NCBI GenBank assembly: GCA_029851415.1
Contig: CM056744.1
Span: 66,582,172-66,646,171 of the forward strand
From: Eretmocerus hayati
Lineage: Eukaryota; Arthropoda; Insecta; Hymenoptera; Aphelinidae
Direction: 5' to 3'
DNA: 64,000 nucleotides
Each line of letters starts with the position of its first letter. The stretch's first letter is position 1. The notes beneath the pieces are model-generated. The model did not search any database. It was not told the DNA's origin and saw nothing but the letters and a program-made list of their open reading frames with translations. Below, in pieces: positions 41,700 to 54,668 of the stretch. Both the position numbers and the translations under genes were made by a program.

Positions 41700-42720
41700 G
41701 CGGAAAAATCCTCAACTCAGAGCACGCGTGGCCCGCAGTTCACCTCGACCATGGTGATTCCTCGCGTGCGCGAGCATCTTCCAAGTGAGCGTACGCAAAG
41801 CCCAGAATCGGAAGCTTCGCTCGGCCGTGGAAAATTCCCGCGTGCGCGGAAAATTCTCAACTAAGCGCCCGTGATACCCAACATCAGAGGCTCCTCTCAG
41901 CCGTAGAAAGTCCTCGCATGTGCGAGGAATTTTCAACTGAGCGTACGGGCGATTCAAGTATCAGGATTCATTTTCATCAAGAAAATTTCTCGCGTGCGCG
42001 ACAAAAGCTCCTCTCGGTTGTCTCGCGTACGCGAAAAATTTCCAACTTAGCGTGCGGGAGGCCAAACATCAGATGTCTATCTTGGTCTCGCGTGCGCTAA
42101 GCTGAGAAATTTCTCGCGCATGCAAGAATTTCCCACAACCGAGAGGAGCTTCTGATGTTGGGACCCGCGTAGGCTAAATTGGGGGACTTGTCGCTCCTGC
42201 GAGGATTTTCCACGGCCGAGAGAAGCTCCTAATTCTGAGCTCTGCGTACGCTCAGTTGGAAGATGCTCGCGCTTGCGAGGAATCGCCATGGTCGTGGTGA
42301 ACTACGGGCATCGCGTGCTCTGACTTGAGAATTTTTTCGTGCACGCGAGAATTCACCATGGATGAGAGAAGCTCCTAATGTTGGGTTTCGCGTGCGCTGA
42401 GTTGAAAACCCGAGTATTCTCCACGGCCAACATAAGATTCTGATTCCGGTCTTCGCGTACACTAGGTGTGAGAATTCTCGCGCACGCGAGAAATTCCTAT
42501 GGTCGAGGTGGATTGCTAAAGTTTTGATGTCGAGCCTCGCGCACGCTAAGTTGGGAATTTTTCGCGGACGCGTGAATCTCCCAAGGCCGAGCGATGCTTC
42601 TGATGTTAAGTCTCGCGTATGCTGAGTTGGAAAACTTTCGCGCACGCGAGGAATTTCTATGATCGAAGTGAAGTACCAAACTTGGGTCTAGCGAACGCTA
42701 AGTTGGGAAATTTTTTCCAA
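41700..42720. repeat. CpG-rich array of CGCGTGCGCG-type motifs
   Basis: Roughly fifteen diverged units of about 60-90 bp, each with a motif like CTCGCGTGCGCGAG or CGCGCACGCGAGA, a GAAATTT-type spacer, a GCGTACGC-type motif and a CGGCCGAGAGAAGCTCCT block. The unit orientation appears to flip near 42000-42100: the CTCC/GGAG block reads one way before and the other way after. CpG density is far above the surrounding AT-rich intron. Confidence 0.7.
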
Positions 42721-45337
42721 CTCGCCGTATTATGCTGCCGAGATGATTTCGAGCTCTTTCCTCTATTCAGTACACATGAAACATCTCATAAACTCGGAGG
42801 CATTACACAAATGTTCCATATTGTTATGTAATGATTAGAGGTGAACATTACACAACAAACAATTTCCGACAAATTCCAAACATTACAAACGTAATGATGA
42901 GAGTGACTTTTTCTATTGGAAGTTACAAAATCTGATATCTATCACAAAACTTTTTGAAAAACTTTTCTGAAAATACAAAATTTCTTCTAACCCTCTGTTA
43001 CGGCATGTACACACCTTTTGAAACACGGTGTATTATTCGATACTGATGATTTGAAGCTAGGTCTTGAGAGTTCTGCATTAATGAAAATGATTCTGGCATA
43101 ATCTATGATCGATTACCTCCAATTGAAGCCCAGGTAGAACACTGTACATTGCCGCCAGAGGGCAGGAGAACCGATTCGAGGCGTTGAGTCACGATTCTAT
43201 ACGTATGAACATCGTATTCGGAATGGAAATGATGATTCAAAGCTTGGTTTCACAAAAGGATCCAAGAACATGAGCGAGACGTCAAGAATAATAGAGATAT
43301 ATCAGCCCTAGCTAATCATGTGTCTAATACAATTTATGGAATCAATTTTGAAAAAGCTCAAATATTAGATGTAGAGAACAGGTATAGATCGAGACTTTTC
43401 TCTGACATTCACCATTATCCAAACACTCTTAATCGCATCGACGAGACATTTCGTGTGAAATCTACATATAAAAATTCAATTGATTATTTTAAAACAGCTC
43501 AACTCAATCGATAATGGAACCTTAATAATGTAGTTATTATGGTTGACCGTTAGATGTTCCCACAATGTCAATTCTCACTTGGTCATGCGTCTCTGATTGT
43601 TTCTCGTCTTCCTCTCTCCCATCCTCAGTCTCTCTGAGTGTTGTCATAACATCGACAACAAAAGGAAACACTATCCTCCTTCGCCTCAGAGATGACCATT
43701 TATAAAATATTTTCTCTGAATTTTTCTGAACTTTACACAAAATTCATCTTTTCTGTGAGTAGTGCCATTCTCTCATTAATGAGTTATGCAGGGTGTGGGA
43801 TATCTATATTTTTAGTTTATATCTCATGGAATTTTAGCTGGATAAAGGTTGCATGAAGAGTAACCTAAACGTCGCACTTATAGTGCTCAATGAAGGTTGG
43901 CAGGAAAAACCGGTAGATTCATCCATTCGATCATCCATACCCCGTTTTTCAAACACACCAATACAGCTCATATGATTACATTACTCGGCTGATGCGAGCT
44001 GGTTTCAGTCAACGGATCTGTTGATCAACTGACATAGATAAATATTGAAATACTCCGATTCGATTTATGTACCTTCAAGGCACCTCGCAATTCAAGTGTC
44101 GCTTCAAGGATTTTAATGAAGTTTCAAAAACATCAAAATGATGAGATTGAGATGAATAACGGAAAATTTCTTGATTTGACGCTTGATCCTGGTGCATTCC
44201 GTCTCTCCTCTCCGGATCAGACTCTTTAGGGAGGCTGAAGAGATCCGCGCAGAGGTTGGCTCCCGACGTCACTTAGCCAATGTGTCTTGATGGTCATGAT
44301 TTTGATCAGGCTTATATGTCACACGAGGGCTTTCGCAGCCACTCGTGAGCTAGGTTCTCATCTTAGTAGTATATTCGCCGACAACCGGTGACAGATAGGA
44401 TGAATTTTGGTCTCGATCGATATGACCGATCGGGACTTCATCGCTCGCGGGAATTCCGAATCATATCATTACATGACTCGGCTAATGCAAGCTAATTTTA
44501 CTGAACAGACCCGCTGATTGAGTGACGTAGATCGATATTGGACTAATCCAATTCGATCTATGTACCTCCAAGGCACCTCAAAATTTGAGTGTTGTGAGTT
44601 GGAGGATTTTGATGGGATTTCAAATACATGAAAATGATTAGATTGAGATGGATAACAGGAAATTTTTTGATCCTATGCTAGATCTTGGTGCATACCTCCT
44701 TTCCTCTCCGGATCCAACTCTTCAGGAGGGCTGAGGAGATTCGAGTAAAGTTTGCCCCCGACGTCACCTAGCCAGAGTGGCTTGATGGTCATGATTCTGA
44801 TCGGGCTTATATGTCACACGAGGGCTCTCGCAGCCGCTCGCGAGAAAGGTTCTCATCTCGGTAGTATATTCGCTGACAACCAGTGACAATTAGCATCAAT
44901 TTTTGATCAACTCGCGAGAATTTCAAATCATATTGTTACATGACTCGGCTAATGCAAGCTGATTTCAATCAACGGATCTGTTGATTGAGTGACGTAGATC
45001 GATATTGAACTACTGCAATTCGATCCATGTATCTTCCAGTCACCTCACAATTCAAGTTCGCAACTTGAAGGATTTTGATGGGATTGCAAATACGTGAAAA
45101 TATGGAAATGAGATGGATATCGGAAAATTTTTCGATTCTGCGCTAGATGTTGTCGCGTTCCATCTCTCTTCTTTGGATCAAACTCTTCAGGGGGCCTGGA
45201 GGGATCTGAGTAGAGGTCGTTCCCTGGCATCACCTAGCCAAGGTGGCTTGATGGTCATGATTTTGATCGGGCTTACATGTTTCACGAGGGCTTTCGCAGC
45301 CATTCGCGAGAAATTTTACCATCTCGGTTGTATAACT

Positions 45338-45666
45338 GGGGCCTTATTCCAATGATTTTCTCCCTCGAGCGCGGGAGGAAGAGAGCAATGATCACCCTTT
45401 CCACTTACTAACCTATCTCTTTGTTTGTAATCTGATAATGACTCAAGTCTACGTTGAGATGATTCCTGCACCAACCTTTAAATTGTATGATCATATAAAG
45501 GTTGTGGGGGTTTGGGAGGATAAGCAACTAAGGGTGGTTGAAAGGTATCCATGCAGCAATGAGAGTAACAAGATAGTCTGTTTACGTGATATAAGAGAAG
45601 CGGAAATGGGAATCGCTAGATTCTTCTCCACCCCTCCGCGGGAGTAACGTTTTTGAATAAGGCCCC
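45338..45666. mobile_element. 329-bp TIR element with a 69-codon frame
   Basis: The ends GGGGCCTTATTC and GAATAAGGCCCC are inverted repeats. It sits between the direct and inverted halves of the satellite. Internally 45438-45647 is open for 69 codons with varied, non-repetitive composition. No clear target duplication. Either a small transposon fragment or a captured host exon. Confidence 0.65.
45438..45647 (+). CDS. Small frame inside TIR element, unknown
   Basis: 69 codons from an ATG, with MTQVYVEMIPAPTFKLYDHI at the start and CLRDIREAEMGIARFF near the end. The composition looks protein-like (mixed charged and hydrophobic residues). I recognise no family. It fills two thirds of the element, so it may be the leftover of a transposase or of a captured gene; it may also be chance. 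Confidence 0.3.
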   Translation: MTQVYVEMIPAPTFKLYDHIKVVGVWEDKQLRVVERYPCSNESNKIVCLRDIREAEMGIARFFSTPPRE

Positions 45667-46714
45667 TGGAGTAATCCAATATCGATCTACGTCACTCAAT
45701 CAACAGATCCCTTCAGTAGAATTAGCTTGCAATTAGCCGAGTCATGTGATAATATGATTCGAAATTCCCGCTAGCAATAAAGTCCCGATCCACCATATCG
45801 ATCGAGACAGGAATTTATTCCAAATGTCACCGGTTATCGGCGAATATGAAACTGAGATGAAAACCTTCCTCGCGAGTGGCTGCAAAAGCCCTCGTGTAAC
45901 ATATAAGCCCGATTAAAATCTCGACCATCACGCCACTTTGGCTAGGTCACGTCGGGGGCCAACCTCTACTTGGATCTCCTCACCCGTCCTGAAGAGTCTG
46001 GTCCGAAGAAGGAAGACGAAACGCACCACTAGCGTAGAATCAAGGAATTTTTCGTTCTTTATCTTATTTTCTCCATTTTCATGTACTTAAAATCCCATCA
46101 AAGTCCTTCAAGTTGCGACGCTCGGATTGTGAGGTGCCTTGAAGGTACATAAATCGAATCGGAGGAATCTAACATCGATCTACGTCACTCGATCAACAGA
46201 TCCGTTGATTGAAATTACCTTGGATTAGCCGAGTCATGTGATGATATGTTTTGAAATTCCCGCAAGCGATAAAGTCCCGATCGATCATGTCGATTGAGAC
46301 ACAAATCCATTCTGATTGATACCAATACAGCGATACATCGATGTATCCGTGTGTTCAGAAGAAGAGAAATAATAGTGGTGGTCTTACATACACCACATGT
46401 GAGGAGACATTCCGATATTTCTCGCTTCGAAACACGGGGCTGGTGAAATCGAACTGAGATGTATAACGAAGGCATGGATTTGCGGTGTTGAATGGAACGC
46501 GTCCAGTGCTCGGATCGAAAGAAGAATTGTACAAAACTCTGAATCGGATCAAAAAGGGTTTGCTAGAGCATGGCAGAGCTGTATGATCAACGTTGAAGAG
46601 GTGAAAATCCAAGGAGAAGAAAAATGTGAGTTTAAAAAACTCCGATCCAAAGTATAGACAGGCACAGTGCCTTGCTCGATTTTTCGTCCGCTCATTCTAG
46701 CCAGCGAGGCGCTA

Positions 46715-47570
46715 GCGCGCCTCTTGATAGTGATGATATAGGCTGGTGCACGCATGTAGAAGTTATGATTACTGTCAAAATTCATCTTAGACATGAACTT
46801 GTTGCCAGATCTCAAGCTCTCATGAGCAAGTGGCTGTTCATTCACCTCCCGTTTCTACGTGACAAGAAGCGCCTGTAGCTGATTGGTTATCACACTGTAT
46901 TGATACTCAGAGGGATGCGGGTCGATCCCCAGGATGGTCATTTTCACCTCCATTCCCATCGTTGTTTGTCCCTCTCTCACACTAATGGTTTTCGTTTTTC
47001 TTTCCCTCCATTAAAACATTATGCAATTTTAAATTGATAAACAACTAGATGAAACCCAAGTGATATTCTATTGGATTATCCTATCATCAGCGTCGCGCGA
47101 TATTGTGGGAAGACATAAATTCGTGATATATCATCGGATAGGGCGCCAAAGAGATAGACGGCAATATTGTTGGAGAATATTTCCATCTCTCCATATGAGT
47201 TAGAATACTTATCTCTTAATCGTAATAGTAATTCGTTGTAACTATCAACTCAGAGGAATATATCACAAATATATGTCTATGCACAATATCGCGCCACTCT
47301 TATGGTGAAATAATCTCATAAAATATTACTCGTTTATCATCTAGTTGTTCATTAATCACTATTGCTACATGTTTAGCAGCCCTCCGCGCACCATTCTAGC
47401 GTGATAACCACTTGGCTACAAGCGCTTCCTGTTACGCCAGAACGAGAGGTGTATATCAGCTGCACGCCGATGAAAACTTGAGATCTGGAAAAAAGTTCAA
47501 CTCTGAGATGAATTTTGACAGTTATTATAACTCCCTTATGCCATGCACCAGCCTATATCATTATTATTAT
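46715..47570. repeat. Inverted repeat, diverged arms
   Basis: Sequence near 46735-46900 (GATATAGGCTGGTGCACG, CATCTTAGACATGAACTTG, TAGCTGATTGGTTATCAC) reappears inverted near 47395-47570. Inner parts also pair (AAACAACTAGATGA near 47040 with TCATCTAGTTGTT near 47337; CAGCGTCGCGCGATATTG with CAATATCGCGCCA). Probably an old foldback element. Confidence 0.65.
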
Positions 47571-47572
47571 AT

Positions 47573-49340
47573 GGGCGGCTCCGGATCAGAACGGTATAAG
47601 TCCATTTCTTCCATTTCTGGAAAATGCGCCTCAAAGTTTTTGTGATATAGAAAATTCGAGCTATCACATGAAGTAAATATTCTTATTCTACCATGTAGTG
47701 ATTGTGTTTTCATGTCATTCTTCACGTGGGGCGTATTGATTATCAATAGTTCACACTTTTTACATCTCATTTTGCAATGAAAAATGGACTTATACCGTTC
47801 TGATCCGAAAAATTTTTCGAATTTTTTTCCGGATCAGAACGGTATAATCCACCATTTCTGAAAAAAATTTACATTCAATATTTTAGATCGAGAGAAGTAG
47901 TTGATATTATGGATTTCTACTGTTTCGAATACGAAAATATCGAGAAACTATGAGTTTCCACCTTTGAGATCAAAAAACGTTAAGAAACCATGGACTTATT
48001 ACATGGACCAATTTATTTTAGCAAGAAGAAAGGTGGAAAAATTCTCCAGATCAGAACGGTAAAGATTAAGAATTTTTCGGATTTTCAATGACTATCCTCG
48101 ACTTTTTCTCACAGTAAACAAAGCTCCTCTCTAATCTAGGATGACTTCTATTGAATCTCATTCACAGCCGAGACTGTTTTTTTTGCAAAGAGATCTCATT
48201 CAGGATATCGTGACTAAAGATATATTTTTAACATTGAGGTCAACAAAGGTCGATTTGGAAACGGCAGTCCGACCAAGACGAGTTTACTCAACCACCTCGG
48301 TCCCAAAATCTAGTTTTTTAGGGACCACAGAGCACGCCGCTTGAGTTCAAAGAGTTAGAGACAGTTTGAAATTGTATAGGATGATTCGTAATGAAGAGAC
48401 TTTAATCGACCAGGGAATCCAAACGGTAAATTCGGATTGATCCCCACTCAACAACCAAGAAGGATTGTTGATCAACTGTAGAGGCTAGTATCTTTACCTA
48501 CGAGATTCGCCCAAATGAGGTTCACTCGTACCGAGTGGCGGGACGATCGAACCGAAGGCTGGATGACTGTTAATAAAAAGAACCCCAGTTGATAGATCAC
48601 AATCATTCATAGTGAAATCGTAACCGAATTACTGTAATGAAGGACTAGGAATTCTCCACCCTTGGCATTGTTCCTGAGAAGGAAGTGTACAGCTCAGTTG
48701 AATATGGCGCATCTTAGGCGCAGTTGATCTTTCGTTCGATAAGATGCCTGAAAACATGATGCAAAATAAAATTTCCTAGCAAGCTCAGTACCGATCGCTC
48801 TCACAACTGTGATTCTCGAACCATCATTGAACAACTCGGTTATCAATTATGATAAGAGATCAGGAAAAAAGACTTCAGAGTTTCCAAGAGAAAAATTCCA
48901 GGCCCATGGATTACTGTCCGGAAGTTGTTCATTTTTACAGGATTCCCCTGTGTCCAAACGCGTAAAAAAGGAGTGATCGGACTTTGGCCCACCTCCTTCG
49001 AAACCACTCGATGCAATCATTTGGACAACATAGCAAACCTAATTCGTATTTTCTGGGAGTAGCTACTACTTCTAACTACTTGTAAAAGCACGACAGCTAA
49101 ACGTGGATGACCCAAAAGCGATATCATTGAACGGGAACATGGACTTATACCGTTCTGATCCGGAAAAAAAGTCGAAACTTTTTTCAAGACAAAAACGGCC
49201 ATGTCGCATGTGATGCTTTAGAACGGATTTCTACTGCCGAAGTTGTGCGTACATGTTTTCACTTGTATTCTCTGTCGTTTTCCGTCAAAAACTCAATTTT
49301 CACCAAAATGGACTTATACCGCTCTGATCCGGAGCCGCCC
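47573..49340. mobile_element. 1.77-kb TIR element with repeated subterminal motif
   Basis: The left end GGGCGGCTCCGGATCAGAAC and the right end inverse pair over about 35 bp, extending through GGTATAAGTCCAT. ATAT flanks both sides (47569-47572 and 49341-49344). The inner half of the TIR recurs inside: inverted near 47788-47810 and 49143-49163, direct near 47832-47848 and, partial, near 48050-48061. No transposase was found. Confidence 0.65.
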
Positions 49341-49496
49341 ATATATAGAGCGATTTGTTCACGTCCATCCGCGATACGTAAACGAATCGTCTATATACAC
49401 ATGCGAACCCGATCCTCGCTCTTAAGCGTCGCCACATAAACGAGGTCGCAGCCGCAGCGGAGACGAAGTCGGAACACAAATCGTGTCCTCATCCCA

Positions 49497-49870
49497 CAAT
49501 TGTCCGTGTCCGGTAGGATGCCATCACCTGTCTTGTCCGTGTGGGAACTATACGAAGCTCAGTCCGTTTCCGCCCTTGTCCATCTCCACCCGTCTCAATG
49601 CACTAGTCTCTCGTCTGTTTTTACACGCCTTAGATATAATAGCATGGCCCATTCATGTCTGCGTTCGTTAGTAACGAAGCTAAGTCCGTTCCCGTCCGTG
49701 TCCGCCCCTCTTCCCGCTCCCAGTATCTGTTGGCATAGCTCCTTCATCCATCTTCGTTTGTGTCCGTGTCAACGGCCAAGTCTCCTCATCTGTTTTCGTG
49801 CATGTTTAGGACAGTGGCGTTGTGATTTCCTGTTGATAGAATTGAGTTACGAAGCGTAGTCCACTCACTC
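49497..49870. repeat. Degenerate repeat with TCCGTGTCCG-type units
   Basis: TACGAAGCTNAGTCCGTTYCCG-like segments occur near 49551, 49674 and (weak) 49850, with several GTCCGTGTCCG copies between. Old, diverged tandem repeats; no gene seen around them. Confidence 0.45.
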
Positions 49871-50699
49871 CCAAGCAAATCACCACTCTTCTGAATCGGT
49901 TTCCGATCCAAAGAAAGTCACACCACCCGTATTTGACCATGTCCATTTGTCCCCTTGCAATTTCCGGAGTCCCTCCATACGCCTCCATTTTGTGGGTTCA
50001 TCATTCAATAAGAGTGGATAACATGGCCATTAGCTACCATGGTTTTCGCGTGGTGATTGATGACAGCATCGGCATCCAAAAATACTGCCGTCCTAGTAGA
50101 CCGTGAGATTTGATCAGGAAATCGTCTGTCACTAGAAAGGATGGCTCTAATTCATTTCTCAGGATGAGATAGGTGAATTCTAGGGATCGCATCACGTCGG
50201 TTGGGCCAATCCCGCGGAATTCGGCTTCATTTATCCATATCTCGAGGTCGGGTGCTAACAGACCCTTTCCTTTTGTTCACGTCGGAACCGTTGTTCAACG
50301 TGAATATGGCCAAAGGTCTAAAGGGTCCGGATACTCCGGGCCGTATGATCGTTTCTCCTCTGTGCGTGGCGCCGGAAATCATAGATTCTCACCACGACTT
50401 GACTTCTGGATGGCCCCATTGACTGTGTGTGGGCCTAGGGGGTGGATAGTTTGGGATCAGTCTCGATTGTTGAGGGGTCGCCTGGTTGATTTGTTTTGGA
50501 TAATTCCGAGGGGCTGGAGCCGGCACATTATTGGGATGGCCCTGGGTTTGCGGATGTCCGTGATTGAACTCTCTCTCGCAGGTGGTAGTGATTGGCTTTA
50601 ACGATTTATGCTAGCGAGCCTTGTAGGAGTTCGAACGATCACCTTGACTTCCGTTCCCGAACTGTTGATTTCCTTGGTTAGTCGCGAAGTTTCGTCTCT

Positions 50700-52432
50700 C
50701 TACTCTGCTCTAAAATCGTCCCGGGTGGAATTTTTGTCGAAATTTTGCCCTGGCCCAGGAGGCGGATCTTGAGAATCATGGAATGCTTGCTGGAGGTAAC
50801 TCTTTCTAATGGCCTCTTGTATGAGTCTGATGATTTTTACGATCGACTTTGAGCTCAAAGTTAGTTCGGGAACACCTGCAGGTTCTCCTGTATTTTCTGG
50901 TCGGTTCAATATCTCTTAAATCTCATCGACAGACAGGCTTTCTTATGTAGGATTTACGAGTGGAGAAATCCTATCTTGAGTGATGTCGTGGAAACCCTCC
51001 CCCCAACTGTCTCAGCAAGAACTGTGACTTCTTGAATAACATCTGACCGAGGTGGCTCGGAAATATCTCCAACATCTTCTGGCAACAACTTTTTCCAGCT
51101 TTTGTTGATAGTGGATGCTCGCACTTCTTGCCAAGCTTCATCAATAATTACAACCGAGTCCAGAATTGAGAGTTTCTCCCAAAATGTTGTCACTGCTTTT
51201 TTGGGATCTTGTTCCATAGATTGGGCATGTTTGACAACTCCCAACATCTCTTCCAACACTCGCTTGAGATAGTAGGACTTGAATGTAGCGAAGACTGCTT
51301 GATCCATGGGCTGTATCAAAGAGGTTGTGTTCGGTGACGAGAAGATAACACTCACATCTGGGCCTAGAGAAATTAAACTCTCAGGATGAACCGGAGCATT
51401 GTCTATTATGAGCAGAGCCTTGAGAGCGAGATTCTGTTCCGCGAGGAAATCCTTGACCTGTGGCACAAAAGGTTGCAGAAACGACTCTTCGAAAATCTTC
51501 GCCGTGACCCATGCGCTCTTATTGGACTTACAAACTACTGGTACGTGTGCTTTCACTTTAACTCGTAGTGTCCTAGGAGTCTCTGAACGATACACTAACA
51601 TCGGCTTGCATTCACAAGTGCCCAAGACGTTAGCACAGAACAGCAAGGTATATCTGTCCTTGGCAGCTTTAATTCCTGGGGCTGATGACACCTCTTTCGT
51701 AAGATAGGTTCTCTGGGGCATTTTTCTCCAGTATAACCCCGTTTCATCACAGTTGAATACTTGAGCCAAATCAAGCCCTTTCTCGAGTATAAATTGGAGA
51801 AGAACTGCAGGAAATTCTCGGGCTGCCTTTTCATCTGCAGATGCACTTTCTCCGGTGAAACTGACGTTACGCAGTGAGAACCTATAACCAAAATTGAATG
51901 TCAAAACTCACCGAAAAATGCATGTAATCGTTGATCAATCATTTTTATTAGTTCTTCTCAACCTGTCTCTGAATTCTCTAAATCACCCGGGACTGGCAGA
52001 GAACGTTTCTGTGGATTCCGGGCAATGTTGTGCTCTCAAATGCACGTAGAACATCAATGCCTATTCTCGTATTACCAAGCCAGTGACAGGAACTTCCTTT
52101 TGTATCAAATCTTCGATCCAAATGATCAACATGTTTTTCATCTTCTCTATTATTGGGTCTCGGCTAATTTTGCACACTTTTGAATGCGAGCCAAGAGTTG
52201 ATGCACTTGAACGAATTTTTTGATGGTTGTCTCGTATTGATCTGATAGCAGACTCGCTGACACCAAACTTTTTGGCTAATGCACCAACCTCTTCACCCTT
52301 CTCCATGAGATTCAAAATCTGTAACTTGGTCGCTAAGTCCATGACTTTCTTATCGCGCTTCTTCTTTGAAGTTACATTTTTCGACGGAGCCATATTATAG
52401 GAAATTCTTGTAAAAATAAACTGGTGTATCAA
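50700..52432 (-). pseudogene. Tigger/pogo-family transposase pseudogene
   Basis: Minus strand. 52061-52432 has the N-terminal CENP-B-like helix-turn-helix (KLQILNLMEKGEEVGALAKK, FGVSESAIRSIR). 50954-51904 has the DDE domain: FNCDETGLYW (first Asp), LLIIDNAPVHP (second) and SLIQPMDQAVFATF (third). 50700-50909 is the C-terminal tail, after a frame break near 50990 and an in-frame stop. Between the first two blocks a stop (probably from TGG) and an intron-like 81-base gap occur. The family cuts and pastes between TA sites; this copy is dead. The + strand at 52690-52745 has CGCGAAAACCGAATCCGAG, typical Tigger terminal sequence. Confidence 0.85.
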
Positions 52433-54668
52433 AATACGCTATGATCGACAAGAACCATAACCTTAGGATGCATACTAAAACACTGAAGATAACCCTGTTG
52501 AGAAAAAACATAACAACAAATGTCTTAATCAATCTGAAGTTGACTATGTAGGGGATCCTACATGAGCACGAATCTCGCGATGGGAACTTTTTGAAAAATT
52601 GTACTCTTAATCACTATTTCTGGACGATGAACTTGACCAAAAATCGCGAGTAAGCGAATTTCAGCTCGCAAATGAGGAGAACGGGTAGCAATCCCCAAAT
52701 CGCGAATGAGCGAATTCGCGAAAACCGAATCCGAGAATACGGAGATTGTCCTGTTTGTAAAACTCGAATACAGCAAATGAGGCTGGTGAGATCATTCACG
52801 TCAAAATTGCTTTTCCTCGTCCAAGAGGAATTTCCAGTCAAACTGATCATAACAACAATATGCGGATACAGCTCCATCAATCCCACACATCTGGATCATG
52901 TGAGTTGAAAATCAAGATTCATAGGAATTGTTCCATTGAGCCACTGCAGATCAGTCTGTGGATATTTCCAGTGTTCACGTTGAAGCAGAACATGCAAAAT
53001 GTGGATACCCTTTCTCCACTACAGGCGAATGCTATATAGGATGCGGTTTCGATAGTTCAGAGATATAGCAGGATAATTTTATTCATCAATCAATGATTCC
53101 AATTGACGCTTGAAAGGGCGAAACATCCACAAGAAGAAAAGTCGTGGGTCCATGCGAAGTCACTTGGCTGGTTACGCAGGACCCATGACCTGTAAGTTGA
53201 TTCTACCAAGTCATCATTTTGGTTCCATAAAAAAAACAATGTATTTTTTGTCATCGGATTTAACTCTTGGGAGACTGGATATGCTAGTGCATGGCTTTTT
53301 CAATTCCAAATGCTATCAAATCAATCAGGAAGTATTGTGAGTCTGTCTTCTTGTTATTCAAATCGAACTCATGGGATATTGATGGCGTGTCTCAACATGC
53401 GATGAGTAGCGCCATCCCTACTTGTCATATGCTCGGCTGGACTTTTGGATACCACTACCATCTCGGTGAAACGACGGTACGATTTGGGACCTTCCAGAGA
53501 CTATTTCTCAGCGTCGCGTGGACGATGTAGGAGATCGTTGAGACAACGATCAAAATAGAGTCAAGTGTACGATTCATGGCCCTCAGTGTAATGAAGCTTA
53601 TGTTCAAAGCAGAGATGGTGATAGTGAGTATGAAGTTGCTCAAAGTTCAAAGGAATCTGATCTTGAAGAAAATGAAAGAATGGAATGTATTCAAGTAAAC
53701 CCTCGGAATCATCGTATGATGCCCTGTATTCAAATTGATCAGATTTGAGAAATTATTTAGGGAGTTTCGATTCCAGAAGAACTGTATATGACGAAGATTC
53801 GAATATTAAGCTGTATAAGTCTATGTTGAAAAGACGATTCAAGCAGGGATGTCTAAGAATACCTCTAAAGGGAGGAAGTAGTTCGAATTGACAGATTTGG
53901 TGATGATGAGTCTTGAAAATGATGACCTTGATAGGATTGTGGGATTCGATTCTGGAGTTCTCAAGGTCGATGGGGAACTTATCCTTTGTCAATTTTCTAA
54001 TGATTAATCAAGTAACATTGCATCACCTTTCGTTTTTTTTGATATTTTTCCGATGGCTCAATGGTTCTATAGGGGTTGTATGTTCCTCAGACAATCAGAG
54101 TGACAGAAGCTCGTCACAAAATCTTCCTCCAACAATAACTGCATCGTAATTCGGTTGTTCCTGCCATCATATATTTGGTCTTTTCATTTTTTGTATGTGG
54201 ATGTGTGTGTATGCGTATGTCATTGGAACGACGCGGGCTCGCTGACACCGCCGTTCTCTCAGGTAGCGCTCGCTGGCACCGATCCAGCCCCTAATGCAGT
54301 CCCTGAGCGGGCCCCAAACCTTTGCGATTGACCTGGAATGATAATAGTCAATGATTTTTCTGAGTTGGTGAATGGCATGACGGGGATGATCACTGACTGT
54401 CAGACTGTTATCAATATATCTACCATTAGTTCTCAGCAAATGTAGAGAATTCTCCTGAGATTATAGCAGCCGGTTTCATTCATCCGCTCCCCCGACAAAT
54501 GAAGTATCAAAAAGATGAGGTATATTATCTCAACACGAGTGTGTCGGGATTTCATGGGACTGTGGCTAGTGCCACGCCTGAAGAATATCTCTCTCCACTC
54601 ACTACATGTACAAAATTCGATATTCGAATTCAGAATATAATGATCGAGCCCTAGCTCTCTTCCAACAG

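Larger units (their letters stand above)
43970..46300. repeat. 470-490-bp satellite: three direct and two inverted copies
   Basis: ACTCGGCTAATGCAAGCT-type landmarks occur near 43983, 44474 and 44943 on the + strand and, inverted, near 45740 and 46225, giving periods of about 470-490 bp. Units contain CCCGACGTCACCTAGCC and GGGCTTATATGTCACACGAG. The direct and inverted blocks are separated by the TIR element at 45338-45666. Copies differ by roughly 10-15 percent. Confidence 0.75.
33196..54668 (+). other. Giant dynein intron, 21.5 kb
   Basis: The donor GTTCGA at 33196 and acceptor CTTCCAACAG ending at 54668 join two exons whose phases and protein sequence match without a gap. The intron is filled with LTR fragments, TIR elements, a satellite, a CpG-rich array and a Tigger relic, listed separately. 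Stretches with nothing recognised: 33196-34297, 40290-41690, 42720-43960, 49340-50690 (except weak repeats) and 52800-54668. Confidence 0.85.

Noticed and set aside
41712..42679. Open frames of 60-138 codons with similar Arg-rich peptides
   Set aside because: They arise from the CpG-rich repeat units on both strands and have no protein features.
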